Assembly: GCA_018396405.1 (NCBI GenBank)
Contig: JAGTQD010000010.1
Location: 1-32,294, forward strand
DNA: 32,294 bases
Reading direction: 5' to 3'
Origin: Candidatus Bathyarchaeota archaeon
GTDB lineage: Archaea > Thermoproteota > Bathyarchaeia > Bathyarchaeales > DTEX01
The notes below the pieces were generated by a model. That model was not told the origin of the DNA. It made no database searches and was given only the letters and a program-made list of their open reading frames with translations. The translations under genes and the position numbers were made by a program. Below are positions 9,072 to 18,096 of the stretch, in pieces (the first letter of the stretch is position 1; each line of letters opens with the position of its first letter).

Positions 9072-9758
9072 ATGCTTGCGAGAAAAGCCGCATTCATAGG
9101 AATTTTTGCTTCTCTTCACATAATATTATATCTTATGCCGTTTGAGCTATGGCGCAACTGGGCAATTTATCTTGAGCCCATCGAGGGCATTGTTCTTGGT
9201 CCTTGGGCTGGCTTTACATCAGCATTTATAGGCAGCGTGGTCGCTAGAATAATTAAGCCCACAGATTTTTGGATGTTTGGAATAACTGCTGAGCCAATAG
9301 GGGCTTTAACTGCGGGGCTTCTTGCCAAAGGGAACTGGAGGTCAGTCATAGCCATTTATGGCGTAATGCTTTCAGCATACTTTATACATCCGCTTGGAAG
9401 AGAACTTCCATTATGGGCTATAATAGATATATTCATTGCGCTTGTCCTAATTTACCCAGTAGCAAAAATCGGTAGAAGAATCTATAATGAGGATTCAAAG
9501 CATCTAACTGTGCCTTTGGCTCTAATATCTTTTATATCGACGGCGACAGATTCTTTGGTGAGAATTTTTCTCTTTATCCCAGCGGGTCTCTTCTCCTTTT
9601 TTGGTCTAACAACCGAGGCGGTATACGCTATCTTCATAGCCGGAGCAATAAGCTCATACATAGAGGACATATTGGTAGTGATAGTCTCCTTAATAGTAGG
9701 TATCCCAATACTTCTGTCCATGAAGAAGATTCAAGGCTTCAAGATCCCATTAAGCTAA
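9072..9758 (+). CDS. Multi-spanning membrane protein, ECF transporter S-component-like
   Basis: ~228 aa, about 6 TM segments; AAFIGIFASLHIILYLMPFELW...GIVLGPWAGFTSAFIGSVVARII. Confidence 0.5.
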   Translation: MLARKAAFIGIFASLHIILYLMPFELWRNWAIYLEPIEGIVLGPWAGFTSAFIGSVVARIIKPTDFWMFGITAEPIGALTAGLLAKGNWRSVIAIYGVMLSAYFIHPLGRELPLWAIIDIFIALVLIYPVAKIGRRIYNEDSKHLTVPLALISFISTATDSLVRIFLFIPAGLFSFFGLTTEAVYAIFIAGAISSYIEDILVVIVSLIVGIPILLSMKKIQGFKIPLS

Positions 9759-9795
9759 AGCTGACAGAAAACTTAAAAATAGCAGAGTAGCAAGA

Positions 9796-9807
9796 AAATA
9801 TTTAATT
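9796..9807 (+). promoter_or_regulatory. TATA-like box A for the permuted tRNA transcript
   Basis: aaaatatttaatt-type AT-rich motif about 25-40 nt upstream of the BHB-forming leader. Confidence 0.4.
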
Positions 9808-9835
9808 GATGCTCATAATCATATTTTAACTTGGG

Positions 9836-9948
9836 GCTCCAGCGCAGAAAGCCGGAGGTCGGGGGTTCAAATCCCCCCGGGTCCGCCAACAAACGTATTG
9901 GACCCGTGGTCTAGCCAGGATTATGACGTCGGCCTGCGGAGCTGGGGC
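9836..9948 (+). other. Bulge-helix-bulge (hBHBh') splicing motif formed by the outer flanks of the permuted tRNA
   Basis: Outer helix 9836-9843 GCTCCAGC : 9941-9948 GCTGGGGC (8 bp, one G.U); bulge GGA 9938-9940; central helix CTGC 9934-9937 : GCAG 9844-9847; bulge AAA 9848-9850; then the anticodon stem. Predicted cuts GG^A (after 9939) and AA^A (after 9849). Confidence 0.92.
9850..9939 (+). tRNA. Circularly permuted tRNA-Arg(GCG): 3' half (9850-9885 + encoded CCA 9886-9888), 11-nt linker (9889-9899), 5' half (9900-9939)
   Basis: Acceptor GGACCCG(9900-9906):CGGGTCC(9878-9884) 7/7 bp; T-arm GGGGG-TTCAAAT-CCCCC; anticodon stem TCGGC(9929-9933):GCCGG(9851-9855); D-arm GTCT-AGCCAGGATTA-TGAC; T8/A14, G15/C48, G18G19/T55C56, A20 and G73 present; spliced loop CTGCGGA gives anticodon GCG. 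Confidence 0.93.
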
Positions 9949-10104
9949 ATAATTTATTTTAAGCCTTTAAATTTTCATTTTAAAAAAGCAAAGTTTATTA
10001 GTTTCTCCTTTATTGTTTATTTTGCCATAGAGTTGCTGGGGTATGATGGAACCTTTATATAATTCTAGTTTTAAGCTTATGGTCTTAGGAGGGATATAAA
10101 GGGG

Positions 10105-13100
10105 TTGATTAGCCCTGAGGAAGCTTTCATAGTGCTTAAATCGTTTATTGAAGAGAAGGGTCTTGTTAGGCAGCATCTTGACTCATATAATGAGTTTATA
10201 GAGCACGGCCTCCAGGAGATAATTAACGAGGTTGGTGAGATAGAGATAGAAGTTCCTGAAAAGCCATATAAAATAAGGTTTGGTAAAGTTTTTATTGCGC
10301 GTGAGACTGAGAATGGTGTTATTTATGGGCCCTATACCACCGAGGTTGATGGCACACGGCATGAAATTTATCCCATGGAGGCCCGACTGAGGAATCTGAC
10401 ATACGCTATGCCAATCTCAGTTGAGATGATAACCGTTCTCGGCGGCAAAGAGGTAGAAAAAGAAGTCGTTTATATAGGCGATATTCCCACGATGCTTAAA
10501 TCTAAATTCTGCCATCTCTATGGTTTATCAGAGGAAGACCTTATTGCGCATGGTGAGGATCCTCTAGATCCGGGAGGATACTTTATAATTAATGGTTCTG
10601 AAAGAGTCATCGTCGCGCTTGAGGATCTCGCTCCAAATCGTATTCTTGTGGATGCCGAGATAAAGGGATCAACTCCAGTCTATAAGGCTAAAATCTTCTC
10701 GACAACTGTTGGTTTTAGAGCCAGGATAGAAATGCGCATGAAGCCGAACGGTGCGCTAAGTATTTCTATACCCGGAGTCCCATCAGAAATACCTTTTGTT
10801 GTTTTGATGAGGGCTCTTGGGCTTGAATCAGACAAAGAGATAGCTGAAGCCGTCTCTTTAGATAAGGAAATTCAAAGCGAGCTTGAACCATCATTTGAGG
10901 AGGCTGCCGAAGTAACTACCGTTGAAGAAGGTTTACTATATATTGGAAACAGAGTTGCGCATGGTCAAGTTAAGAGCTATCGACTACAGAGAGCTGAGGC
11001 AATACTAGATAGAATTTTCATGCCACATATTGGGAGAACACCTAGCAAAAGAGTTGAGAAAGCATATTTACTCGGCGAGATGGCTGCTAGGCTCATTGAG
11101 TTGAAATTGGGTAGGCGGAAACCAGATGATAAGGATCACGTGAAGAATAAGAGGCTAAAGTTAGCTGGCCCGCTTCTCGCCGACTTGTTCCGTGTGGCTT
11201 TCAGGAATCTTTGCCGCGACATTAAATATCAGATTGAGAGGATAGGTTCAAAAAAGCGTATAATAAGCATCTCTGTTGCCGTCAGACCTGGGATAATAAC
11301 CGAGAAGTTGCAGCATGCCCTAGCAACTGGAAATTGGGGTCGCGGCAGGGTTGGTATAACACAGCTCCTCGATAGAACCAACTTAATATCAACCTATAGT
11401 CACCTCAGGAGAGTTCAGTCGCCATTAAGTCGCGGCCAGCCAAATTTTGAGGCTAGGGATCTCCATGCAACCCATTGGGGGAGGTTCTGTCCAAATGAGA
11501 CACCTGAGGGCGCAAATTGCGGGCTTGTTAAGAATCTTGCTCTCTCAGCATCCCTCTCAATCGGCATTGACCCAGATAAGGTTAGACGGGAACTATATAG
11601 GCGTGGCGTTGTTCCTCTACTCGAAGCTGACGAGAACTTAAAGAGGAATGGCGCAAAGGTTTTTGTGAATGGTGCTCCAATAGGCTACTGTGAGGATCCA
11701 GAATACTTAGTTGAAAACTTGAGAAGGGCTAGGCGTAGGGGAGAAATTTCGCCTGAGATTAACGTCGCTTATTTCGATAAGAGATATGGTGTTAATAGAC
11801 GTGAGGTTTATGTTAATTGTGATGAGGGGAGAATACGTAGACCTCTGATAATTGTTGAGAATGGTGTGCCAAAATTAAGGAAAGAGCATATTGAGAGAAT
11901 AATCTCTAGGGAGTGGTCTTGGAGCGATTTGGTAAAGAACGGTATAATCGAGTATTTGGACGCTGAGGAGGAAGAGAACGCCTACATAGCCCTTTATCCA
12001 GAAGATGTAACCCCCGAGCACACTCACCTTGAAATAACGCCTTACGCGATCCTTGGGATATGCGCCTCGCTAATACCCTACGCAGAACACAACCAGTCTC
12101 CACGTAACTCCTATGAATCAGCCATGGCGAAGCAAGCTCTTGGAATATATGCATCAAACTTCCCATTGAGGGTTGATTCAAGATCCCATATACTCCACTA
12201 CCCGCAAAAGCCTCTCGTCAAAACTAAGCCTATGGAAATAATCGGCTATAATTTGCGACCCTCCGGGCAAAACTGCATTGTTGCAGTTCTCTCATATGAA
12301 GGATATAATATGGAGGATGCAATAATAATTAACAAGGCTTCGATAGAGCGTGGTTTGGCTCGCTCAACATTTTATAGGCTTTATGAGGCTGAGTGCCGCC
12401 AGTATCTGGGGGGATTAAGAGATAAATTAGCTATACCTGAGCCGGGAACAAGAGGCTATCGTGGTGAGCAATATTATCGTCTTCTTGAACCCGATGGGAT
12501 AGTTGGCCTTGAAGCCGAGGTCTCGGGCGGAGATATATTAATAGGTAGGATAAGCCCGCCGAGGTTCTTAGAAGAGTATAAGGAGTTCGAGGTTCGAGGC
12601 CCGACGATGAGAGATTCATCTGTTGAGATGAGACCCTCAGAGAAGGGTATTGTCGACGCGGTCTTCATAACAGAAACAAATGAAGGGAACAAACTGGTTA
12701 AGGTTAGAGTTAGGGATGAACGAATACCTGAGATAGGCGATAAGTTTGCCTCAAGACATGGGCAGAAGGGCGTTATAGGAATGGTTGTCCCACAAGAGGA
12801 CATGCCCTTCTCAGTAGATGGAATCGTTCCAGATATAATAATTAATCCCCACGCTATCCCATCTAGGATGACGATAGGACAATTTTTAGAGTCTATGGCA
12901 GGTAAGATAGCCGCCCTTAAAGGAGAATTTATGGATGGAACACCGTTTGTGGGAGAAAAGAGGGGCGAGATCTTAAAGCGGATGCTTATTGACTTAGGCT
13001 TTAGTTATACTGGTCGGGAAGTCTTTTATAATGGTATAACCGGAGAAAAATATGTGGCGGATGTATTCGTTGGGGTTGTTTATTACCAGAAGCTGCATCA

Positions 13101-13476
13101 TATGGTTGCTGATAAAATACATGCGAGGGCTAGGGGCCAAGTCCAAATGTTAACTAGGCAGCCTACTGAGGGAAGGGCTAGGGGCGGTGGACTGCGCTTT
13201 GGGGAGATGGAGAGAGACTGCTTAATTGGTCATGGAGCCGCCATACTCCTTCAAGATAGGCTTCTTGAGGAATCGGATAAGTATACGCTTTATATATGCG
13301 AAAACTGTGGTTTTATAGCCTATTATGATATGAGGCAACGGAAGTACGTATGTCACTTATGTGGCGATAAAGCTAGAGTATCCCCAGTTGTAGTCTCATA
13401 CGCATTTAAGTTATTGCTCCAGGAATTGATGAGCCTATGTATTGCGCCAAGACTTAGGTTAAAGGAGAGGACATAG
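10105..13476 (+). CDS. rpoB: DNA-directed RNA polymerase subunit B (unsplit)
   Basis: 1123 aa; GDKFASRHGQKGVIG, RARGGGLRFGEMERDCLIGHG; TTG start after aggaggg-like SD. Confidence 0.98.
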   Translation: MISPEEAFIVLKSFIEEKGLVRQHLDSYNEFIEHGLQEIINEVGEIEIEVPEKPYKIRFGKVFIARETENGVIYGPYTTEVDGTRHEIYPMEARLRNLTYAMPISVEMITVLGGKEVEKEVVYIGDIPTMLKSKFCHLYGLSEEDLIAHGEDPLDPGGYFIINGSERVIVALEDLAPNRILVDAEIKGSTPVYKAKIFSTTVGFRARIEMRMKPNGALSISIPGVPSEIPFVVLMRALGLESDKEIAEAVSLDKEIQSELEPSFEEAAEVTTVEEGLLYIGNRVAHGQVKSYRLQRAEAILDRIFMPHIGRTPSKRVEKAYLLGEMAARLIELKLGRRKPDDKDHVKNKRLKLAGPLLADLFRVAFRNLCRDIKYQIERIGSKKRIISISVAVRPGIITEKLQHALATGNWGRGRVGITQLLDRTNLISTYSHLRRVQSPLSRGQPNFEARDLHATHWGRFCPNETPEGANCGLVKNLALSASLSIGIDPDKVRRELYRRGVVPLLEADENLKRNGAKVFVNGAPIGYCEDPEYLVENLRRARRRGEISPEINVAYFDKRYGVNRREVYVNCDEGRIRRPLIIVENGVPKLRKEHIERIISREWSWSDLVKNGIIEYLDAEEEENAYIALYPEDVTPEHTHLEITPYAILGICASLIPYAEHNQSPRNSYESAMAKQALGIYASNFPLRVDSRSHILHYPQKPLVKTKPMEIIGYNLRPSGQNCIVAVLSYEGYNMEDAIIINKASIERGLARSTFYRLYEAECRQYLGGLRDKLAIPEPGTRGYRGEQYYRLLEPDGIVGLEAEVSGGDILIGRISPPRFLEEYKEFEVRGPTMRDSSVEMRPSEKGIVDAVFITETNEGNKLVKVRVRDERIPEIGDKFASRHGQKGVIGMVVPQEDMPFSVDGIVPDIIINPHAIPSRMTIGQFLESMAGKIAALKGEFMDGTPFVGEKRGEILKRMLIDLGFSYTGREVFYNGITGEKYVADVFVGVVYYQKLHHMVADKIHARARGQVQMLTRQPTEGRARGGGLRFGEMERDCLIGHGAAILLQDRLLEESDKYTLYICENCGFIAYYDMRQRKYVCHLCGDKARVSPVVVSYAFKLLLQELMSLCIAPRLRLKERT

Positions 13477-13477
13477 A

Positions 13478-16400
13478 ATGGCGGTTGCCGAAGAGATATA
13501 TAAGATAATAGATCATATTAAATTCGGGATTCTCTCACCACAAGAAATCAGAAGGCTATCTGTGGTAGAGATACAAACGGCTGACACTTATGATGAAGAT
13601 GGGGCGCCAATATCTTCAGGCCTTATGGATAGCCGCCTCGGGGTCCTAGAGCCAGGACAAAGATGCAAAACATGTGGCAATACATCAGTTAATTGCCCGG
13701 GGCACTTTGGCCACATAGAACTCGCGGTGCCAGTAATCCATGTAGAATTCGCTGAGATTATCTATAATCTCTTACAGGTTATCTGCAGAAATTGTGGTCG
13801 CCTATTACTTCCGGATAAAACGATAAAATCTTTGAGAGCTAGGATGGAGAGGCTTAAAAAGATTCTTGGGAATGTGCCATCAGCCTTCTATAATAGAGTT
13901 TTTGAGGAGGCTAAAAAGAACCGTGAGTGTCCGTGGTGCGGCGTAAAGCAATATAAGATAGAGTACACAAAACCAACAATATTCCATGAGTACATGGAGG
14001 AGGGTGGGTCGCAGCGATTAAACGCGAGCGTTATACGAGAGAGGTTTGAGAGGATCCCAGATGAAGACCTTGAATTACTTGGTTTTGATCCAAAAAGCGC
14101 CCGTCCTGAATGGATGATTATACAAGTGTTGCCAGTCCCGCCAGTATATGTTAGGCCATCTATAACCCTTGAATCTGGAATAAGATCTGAAGATGATTTA
14201 ACACATAAGCTTGTCGACATAATAAGGATAAATCAGAGATTAAAGGAGAATATCGAGGCTGGAGCACCTACCCTAATAATACAGGATTTATCTGAGCTTC
14301 TGGAGTATCACGTCACAACATACTTTAATAATGAGGCATCGGGTATACCACCCTCGAGGCATCGCTCTGGGAGAGCTCTCAAGACATTATCCCAGCGCCT
14401 TAAGGGTAAGGAGGGTAGATTCAGGGGCAATCTTTCAGGTAAGAGGGTTGACTTTTCAGCCCGCACAGTTATCAGCCCAGACTCAAACTTAGACATAAAT
14501 GAGGTTGGCGTCCCGATAAGCATTGCCATGAGATTAACTGTTCCAGAAAAAGTTACACCATGGAATATTGAGAGTCTCCGCCAGCTTGTGAGAAACGGGC
14601 CGAACGTTTATCCCGGAGCCCAATATATTATTAGGCCTGATGGTAAGCGTATTAGGCTTGAATTCGTTAGTGATAGAGAGAAGCTTGCTGAGGCACTTGA
14701 GCCGGGCTTTATTGTTGAGAGGCATCTCCGGGATGGCGATATAGTTATATTTAATAGGCAGCCCTCCCTCCACAGAATGTCTATAATGGCCCATTATGTT
14801 AAGGTGCTCCCCGGTAAGACTTTTAGGCTCCACTTATGTGTCTGTCCGCCATACAATGCGGACTTCGATGGAGATGAGATGAACCTTCATGTCCCACAAA
14901 GCGAGGAGGCCCAAACGGAAGCCCGTCTGTTAATGCAGGTTCAGGATCATATACTTTCACCAAGATTCGGTGGTCCTATAATAGGCGCTATAAGAGATTT
15001 TATTACGGCAGCCTATCTTCTAACAAGAAAAGATACTCTCCTAAATAAGAAAGAAGTCTGCGAATTATTAACTGCAGCTGGTTATGATGGACCTCTCCCC
15101 GAGCCCGCTATTAAAAAGCCTGAGCCCCTATGGACTGGAAAGCAAATATTTAGTTTATTCCTGCCAAAAGACTTTAATTATACCATTAAATCAAGCGTCT
15201 GTAGAAATTGTAATGTGTGTTTGAAGGAGCAGTGTCCATATGATGCTTATGTTGTCATTAAAGACGGTGTCCTGATCAAGGGTGTTATTGACAAGAACTC
15301 CATTGGCGCTGAAAAGTCTGAAAGCGTGTTACATAGGATAATAAAGGATTATGGCACGGAGACTGGCAGAAAATTCCTTAATCAGCTATGCCGCCTTCTT
15401 AATGCATTCATAACCATGCGGGGCTTCACATATTCAATTGATGAGCTTGATCTATCGGCTGAGGCTAAAAAGAAAATACGCCAAATAATAAGGAATTCTG
15501 AGAGGAAGATAGAGTCGCTGGTCAAAGCTTTACGCGAAGGGACCCTTGAGAGACTTCCAGGCCAAACTCTTGAGGACTCCTTTGAGCTCTACGTGATGAA
15601 TGAGCTTGCCGAGGCTAGAGAAAAAGCCGGGAAAATTGCTGAAGAGGATCTCAGTATGGAGAATTCTGGCATAATTATGACAAAAACAGGTGCTCGGGGG
15701 ACAACCTTAAATATTGGTCAGATGACTGCCATGCTTGGGCAGCAGTCTGTTAGGGGAAAGCGTATTATACGTGGATACATGGAGAGAGCCCTACCGCACT
15801 TCATGCTCGGGGATCCGGCGCCTAAGGCTAGAGGCTTCGTATACTCATCTTATAGGGATGGTTTAGATCCAATAGAGTTCTTCTTCCACGCAATGGGTGG
15901 GCGTGAAGGTCTAGTAGATACGGCTGTGAGAACCCAGCAGAGTGGTTACATGCAGAGGAGGTTGATTAATGCTCTTGAGCACCTACGCGTTGAATATGAT
16001 GGAACTGTGAGAAATCCTCTGGGTGAAATAATCCAGTTCGTTTACGGTGAAGACGGTGTAGACCCATCTAAGAGCGACCATGGAAAGGCCGTAAATATTA
16101 GTAGGCTTATTGAACAGGTTAGACTCATGGTTGAGGCGGGTGAGCCAGCCCCAAGAGAATATATAGAAGAACAGGTGAATAAAATCAAGGGTGAGCTCAC
16201 ACCGCTACTTACACGTGAGCTTATGGAGGGGCTCCTAACCTCTAATCTAAGTAAGGAGGGCGTAGACCTAGCTGTTAATTTAGCCGTGAAGCGATATAAG
16301 AAGGCGCTGGTTGAACCCGGAGAGGCCGTTGGGATCGTGGCAGCTCAATCTATTGGCGAACCCGGCACGCAGATGACTCTTAGAACGTTCCACTATGCCG

Positions 16401-17308
16401 GTGTTAGAGAGCAGAATGTAACCCTCGGTCTACCACGGCTAATTGAAATTGTTGACGCTAGGAGAGAGCCCTCAACACCAGTGATGACAATTTATCTCGA
16501 TGAGGAGCATAAGAGGAGCCGGGAGAAGGCGATGGAGGTTGCCCAAAACATTCTGTATACAACCATTGGAGATATTTCGGATGAGACTTATATAGACCCA
16601 GAGACTGGCAGCATAATAGTTAAGCTGAATAAGCGGAGTATGAATGAGCGCGGCATAACTTTGGAGTTTCTGAGTAAAATAGTTAATATTCCAAACTGCT
16701 CGGTAAGATTTGAGGAAGATAACATGATTGTTGAGCCTAAGAAGAAAATGGATACGAAAAAGCTATTGAGTAAGGTTATATCTTATCATGTGAAGGGTAT
16801 ACCTGGTATAAAGAGGGTTTATGTGTCTGAAGAGAATGGAGAGTGGATTATAAGGACTGATGGATCTAAGCTATCCAAGGTTTTAGAGGTTATTGGTGTC
16901 GATCCAACGAGAACAACGACAAATAATATTCATGAGATAGAGAAGACGCTGGGTATAGAAGCTGCTAGAAACGCTATTATTGAGGAGGCTATGAGCGTCT
17001 TACATGAACAGGGATTAGATGTTGACATTAGGCATGTAATGCTTGTGGCTGATGTAATGACCGTTACTGGCACTGTTAGGCAGATAGGCCGCCATGGAGT
17101 TAGCGGCGAGAAACCAAGCGTTTTAGCCAGAGCAGCCTTTGAGATAACAGTCCCAAATATTGTTGAGGCAGCCATTAGGGGCGAGGTCGATCCTCTCAAG
17201 GGCGTGGCTGAGAACGTCATTGTTGGCCAAATAATACCCGTTGGCACGGGAATAGTGGATATTTATGTAACAGCACCCTTTGGTTATGGGGGCGGGTCGG
17301 AGAGTTGA
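13478..17308 (+). CDS. rpoA: DNA-directed RNA polymerase subunit A, fused A'+A''
   Basis: 1276 aa single ORF containing NADFDGDEMNLHVPQ (A') and EAVGIVAAQSIGEPGTQMTLRTFHYAG...IRGEVDPLKGVAENVIVGQIIPVGTG (A''). Confidence 0.98.
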   Translation: MAVAEEIYKIIDHIKFGILSPQEIRRLSVVEIQTADTYDEDGAPISSGLMDSRLGVLEPGQRCKTCGNTSVNCPGHFGHIELAVPVIHVEFAEIIYNLLQVICRNCGRLLLPDKTIKSLRARMERLKKILGNVPSAFYNRVFEEAKKNRECPWCGVKQYKIEYTKPTIFHEYMEEGGSQRLNASVIRERFERIPDEDLELLGFDPKSARPEWMIIQVLPVPPVYVRPSITLESGIRSEDDLTHKLVDIIRINQRLKENIEAGAPTLIIQDLSELLEYHVTTYFNNEASGIPPSRHRSGRALKTLSQRLKGKEGRFRGNLSGKRVDFSARTVISPDSNLDINEVGVPISIAMRLTVPEKVTPWNIESLRQLVRNGPNVYPGAQYIIRPDGKRIRLEFVSDREKLAEALEPGFIVERHLRDGDIVIFNRQPSLHRMSIMAHYVKVLPGKTFRLHLCVCPPYNADFDGDEMNLHVPQSEEAQTEARLLMQVQDHILSPRFGGPIIGAIRDFITAAYLLTRKDTLLNKKEVCELLTAAGYDGPLPEPAIKKPEPLWTGKQIFSLFLPKDFNYTIKSSVCRNCNVCLKEQCPYDAYVVIKDGVLIKGVIDKNSIGAEKSESVLHRIIKDYGTETGRKFLNQLCRLLNAFITMRGFTYSIDELDLSAEAKKKIRQIIRNSERKIESLVKALREGTLERLPGQTLEDSFELYVMNELAEAREKAGKIAEEDLSMENSGIIMTKTGARGTTLNIGQMTAMLGQQSVRGKRIIRGYMERALPHFMLGDPAPKARGFVYSSYRDGLDPIEFFFHAMGGREGLVDTAVRTQQSGYMQRRLINALEHLRVEYDGTVRNPLGEIIQFVYGEDGVDPSKSDHGKAVNISRLIEQVRLMVEAGEPAPREYIEEQVNKIKGELTPLLTRELMEGLLTSNLSKEGVDLAVNLAVKRYKKALVEPGEAVGIVAAQSIGEPGTQMTLRTFHYAGVREQNVTLGLPRLIEIVDARREPSTPVMTIYLDEEHKRSREKAMEVAQNILYTTIGDISDETYIDPETGSIIVKLNKRSMNERGITLEFLSKIVNIPNCSVRFEEDNMIVEPKKKMDTKKLLSKVISYHVKGIPGIKRVYVSEENGEWIIRTDGSKLSKVLEVIGVDPTRTTTNNIHEIEKTLGIEAARNAIIEEAMSVLHEQGLDVDIRHVMLVADVMTVTGTVRQIGRHGVSGEKPSVLARAAFEITVPNIVEAAIRGEVDPLKGVAENVIVGQIIPVGTGIVDIYVTAPFGYGGGSES

Positions 17309-17631
17309 GTAAATTTAGTAAGAGTGAAATAGATAAATCTCTCAGCATAGCTGTTAGGAGTGGAAAAGTTTTATTTGGCTCAAATACTGCTGTGAAAAGT
17401 GCTTTAACTGGTAGGGCCAAAATGATAGTTATTGCCTCAAACTGTCCACAAAATATACGTGAAAAGATCGAAAAGTATTGTAAATTATCCAGCATTCCGT
17501 TACTTATATATCCTGGCTCCAGCATAGATTTAGGCTCAGTATGTGGAAAACCTTTCATAGTTGCTGCCCTCACTATAAGAGACCCGGGCGACTCAAATAT
17601 ACTTGAGTTTGCGGGTGGTGAAAATGTCTAA
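17305..17631 (+). CDS. rpl30e: Ribosomal protein L30e
   Basis: Position in the rpo operon and KVLFGSNTAVKSALTGRAKMIVIASNCPQNIREKIEKYCKLSSIPLLIYPGSSIDLGSVCGKPF. Confidence 0.95.
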   Translation: MSKFSKSEIDKSLSIAVRSGKVLFGSNTAVKSALTGRAKMIVIASNCPQNIREKIEKYCKLSSIPLLIYPGSSIDLGSVCGKPFIVAALTIRDPGDSNILEFAGGENV

Positions 17632-18061
17632 GGGTATTCGCCTAACCAATGAAGAGCTGGAGCACATGCGTCTCTTTGAAAGCATAACTGGCGCCATGGT
17701 TAGAGACTGCATAATCGACAACAAATTTGATAGAATAATCTTCGTGATTAAAGAGGGAGAAGCTGGTTTAGCAATAGGTAAAGGCGGAAGAAATATAACG
17801 CTCCTTGAAAAAATTACCGGGAAGAAATACGAGATAGTTGAGTTTTCCGAAGATCCCGTACAGTTCTTAAAGAATGTTTTGAAGCCAGCGAATGTTAAAG
17901 AGGTCCGTATAACTAAGAGGGCTAATGGAAGTGTGATAGCTGTCATTTCAGTAGATGGTAAAGATAAGGGTGTTGCTATAGGGAAAAATGGGCGGAACGC
18001 CGAAAAAGCAAGGATTCTCGCAAAGCGTTATTTTAATATAGATAATGTTTTAATAATCTAA
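17624..18061 (+). CDS. nusA: NusA-like transcription elongation/termination factor (KH domains)
   Basis: IRLTNEELEHMRLFESITGA; AIGKGGRNITLLEKITGKKYEIVEFSEDP; second KH AIGKNGRNAEKARILAKRYF; ATG at 17624 preferred over the track TTG at 17603. Confidence 0.95.
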   Translation: MSKGIRLTNEELEHMRLFESITGAMVRDCIIDNKFDRIIFVIKEGEAGLAIGKGGRNITLLEKITGKKYEIVEFSEDPVQFLKNVLKPANVKEVRITKRANGSVIAVISVDGKDKGVAIGKNGRNAEKARILAKRYFNIDNVLII

Positions 18062-18096
18062 GTTGGCAAATAATGTGAAGATGCAGGGTAAGGAAC

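Noticed and set aside
9831-9950. Interpretation as two separate split-tRNA halves joined in trans, or as an ordinary tRNA with an intron
   Set aside because: The halves are only 11 nt apart with no room for an independent promoter, and the BHB-forming flanks lie on the outer ends. An intron-containing tRNA would have the 5' acceptor first; here the order is reversed.
12474-12803. Minus-strand ORFs inside rpoB/rpoA (e.g. 12474-12803, 13888-14220, 16930-17247)
   Set aside because: Shadow ORFs antisense to RNA polymerase genes.
15190-15260. Cys cluster CRNCNVCLKEQCPYDA in RpoA as a novel Fe-S insertion
   Set aside because: Similar Cys-rich stretches are, to my knowledge, common in archaeal RpoA1, so not treated as novel.
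10105-17308. Possible inteins in rpoB/rpoA
   Set aside because: Protein lengths (1123 and 1276 aa) and motif spacing are normal; no intein-like blocks seen.
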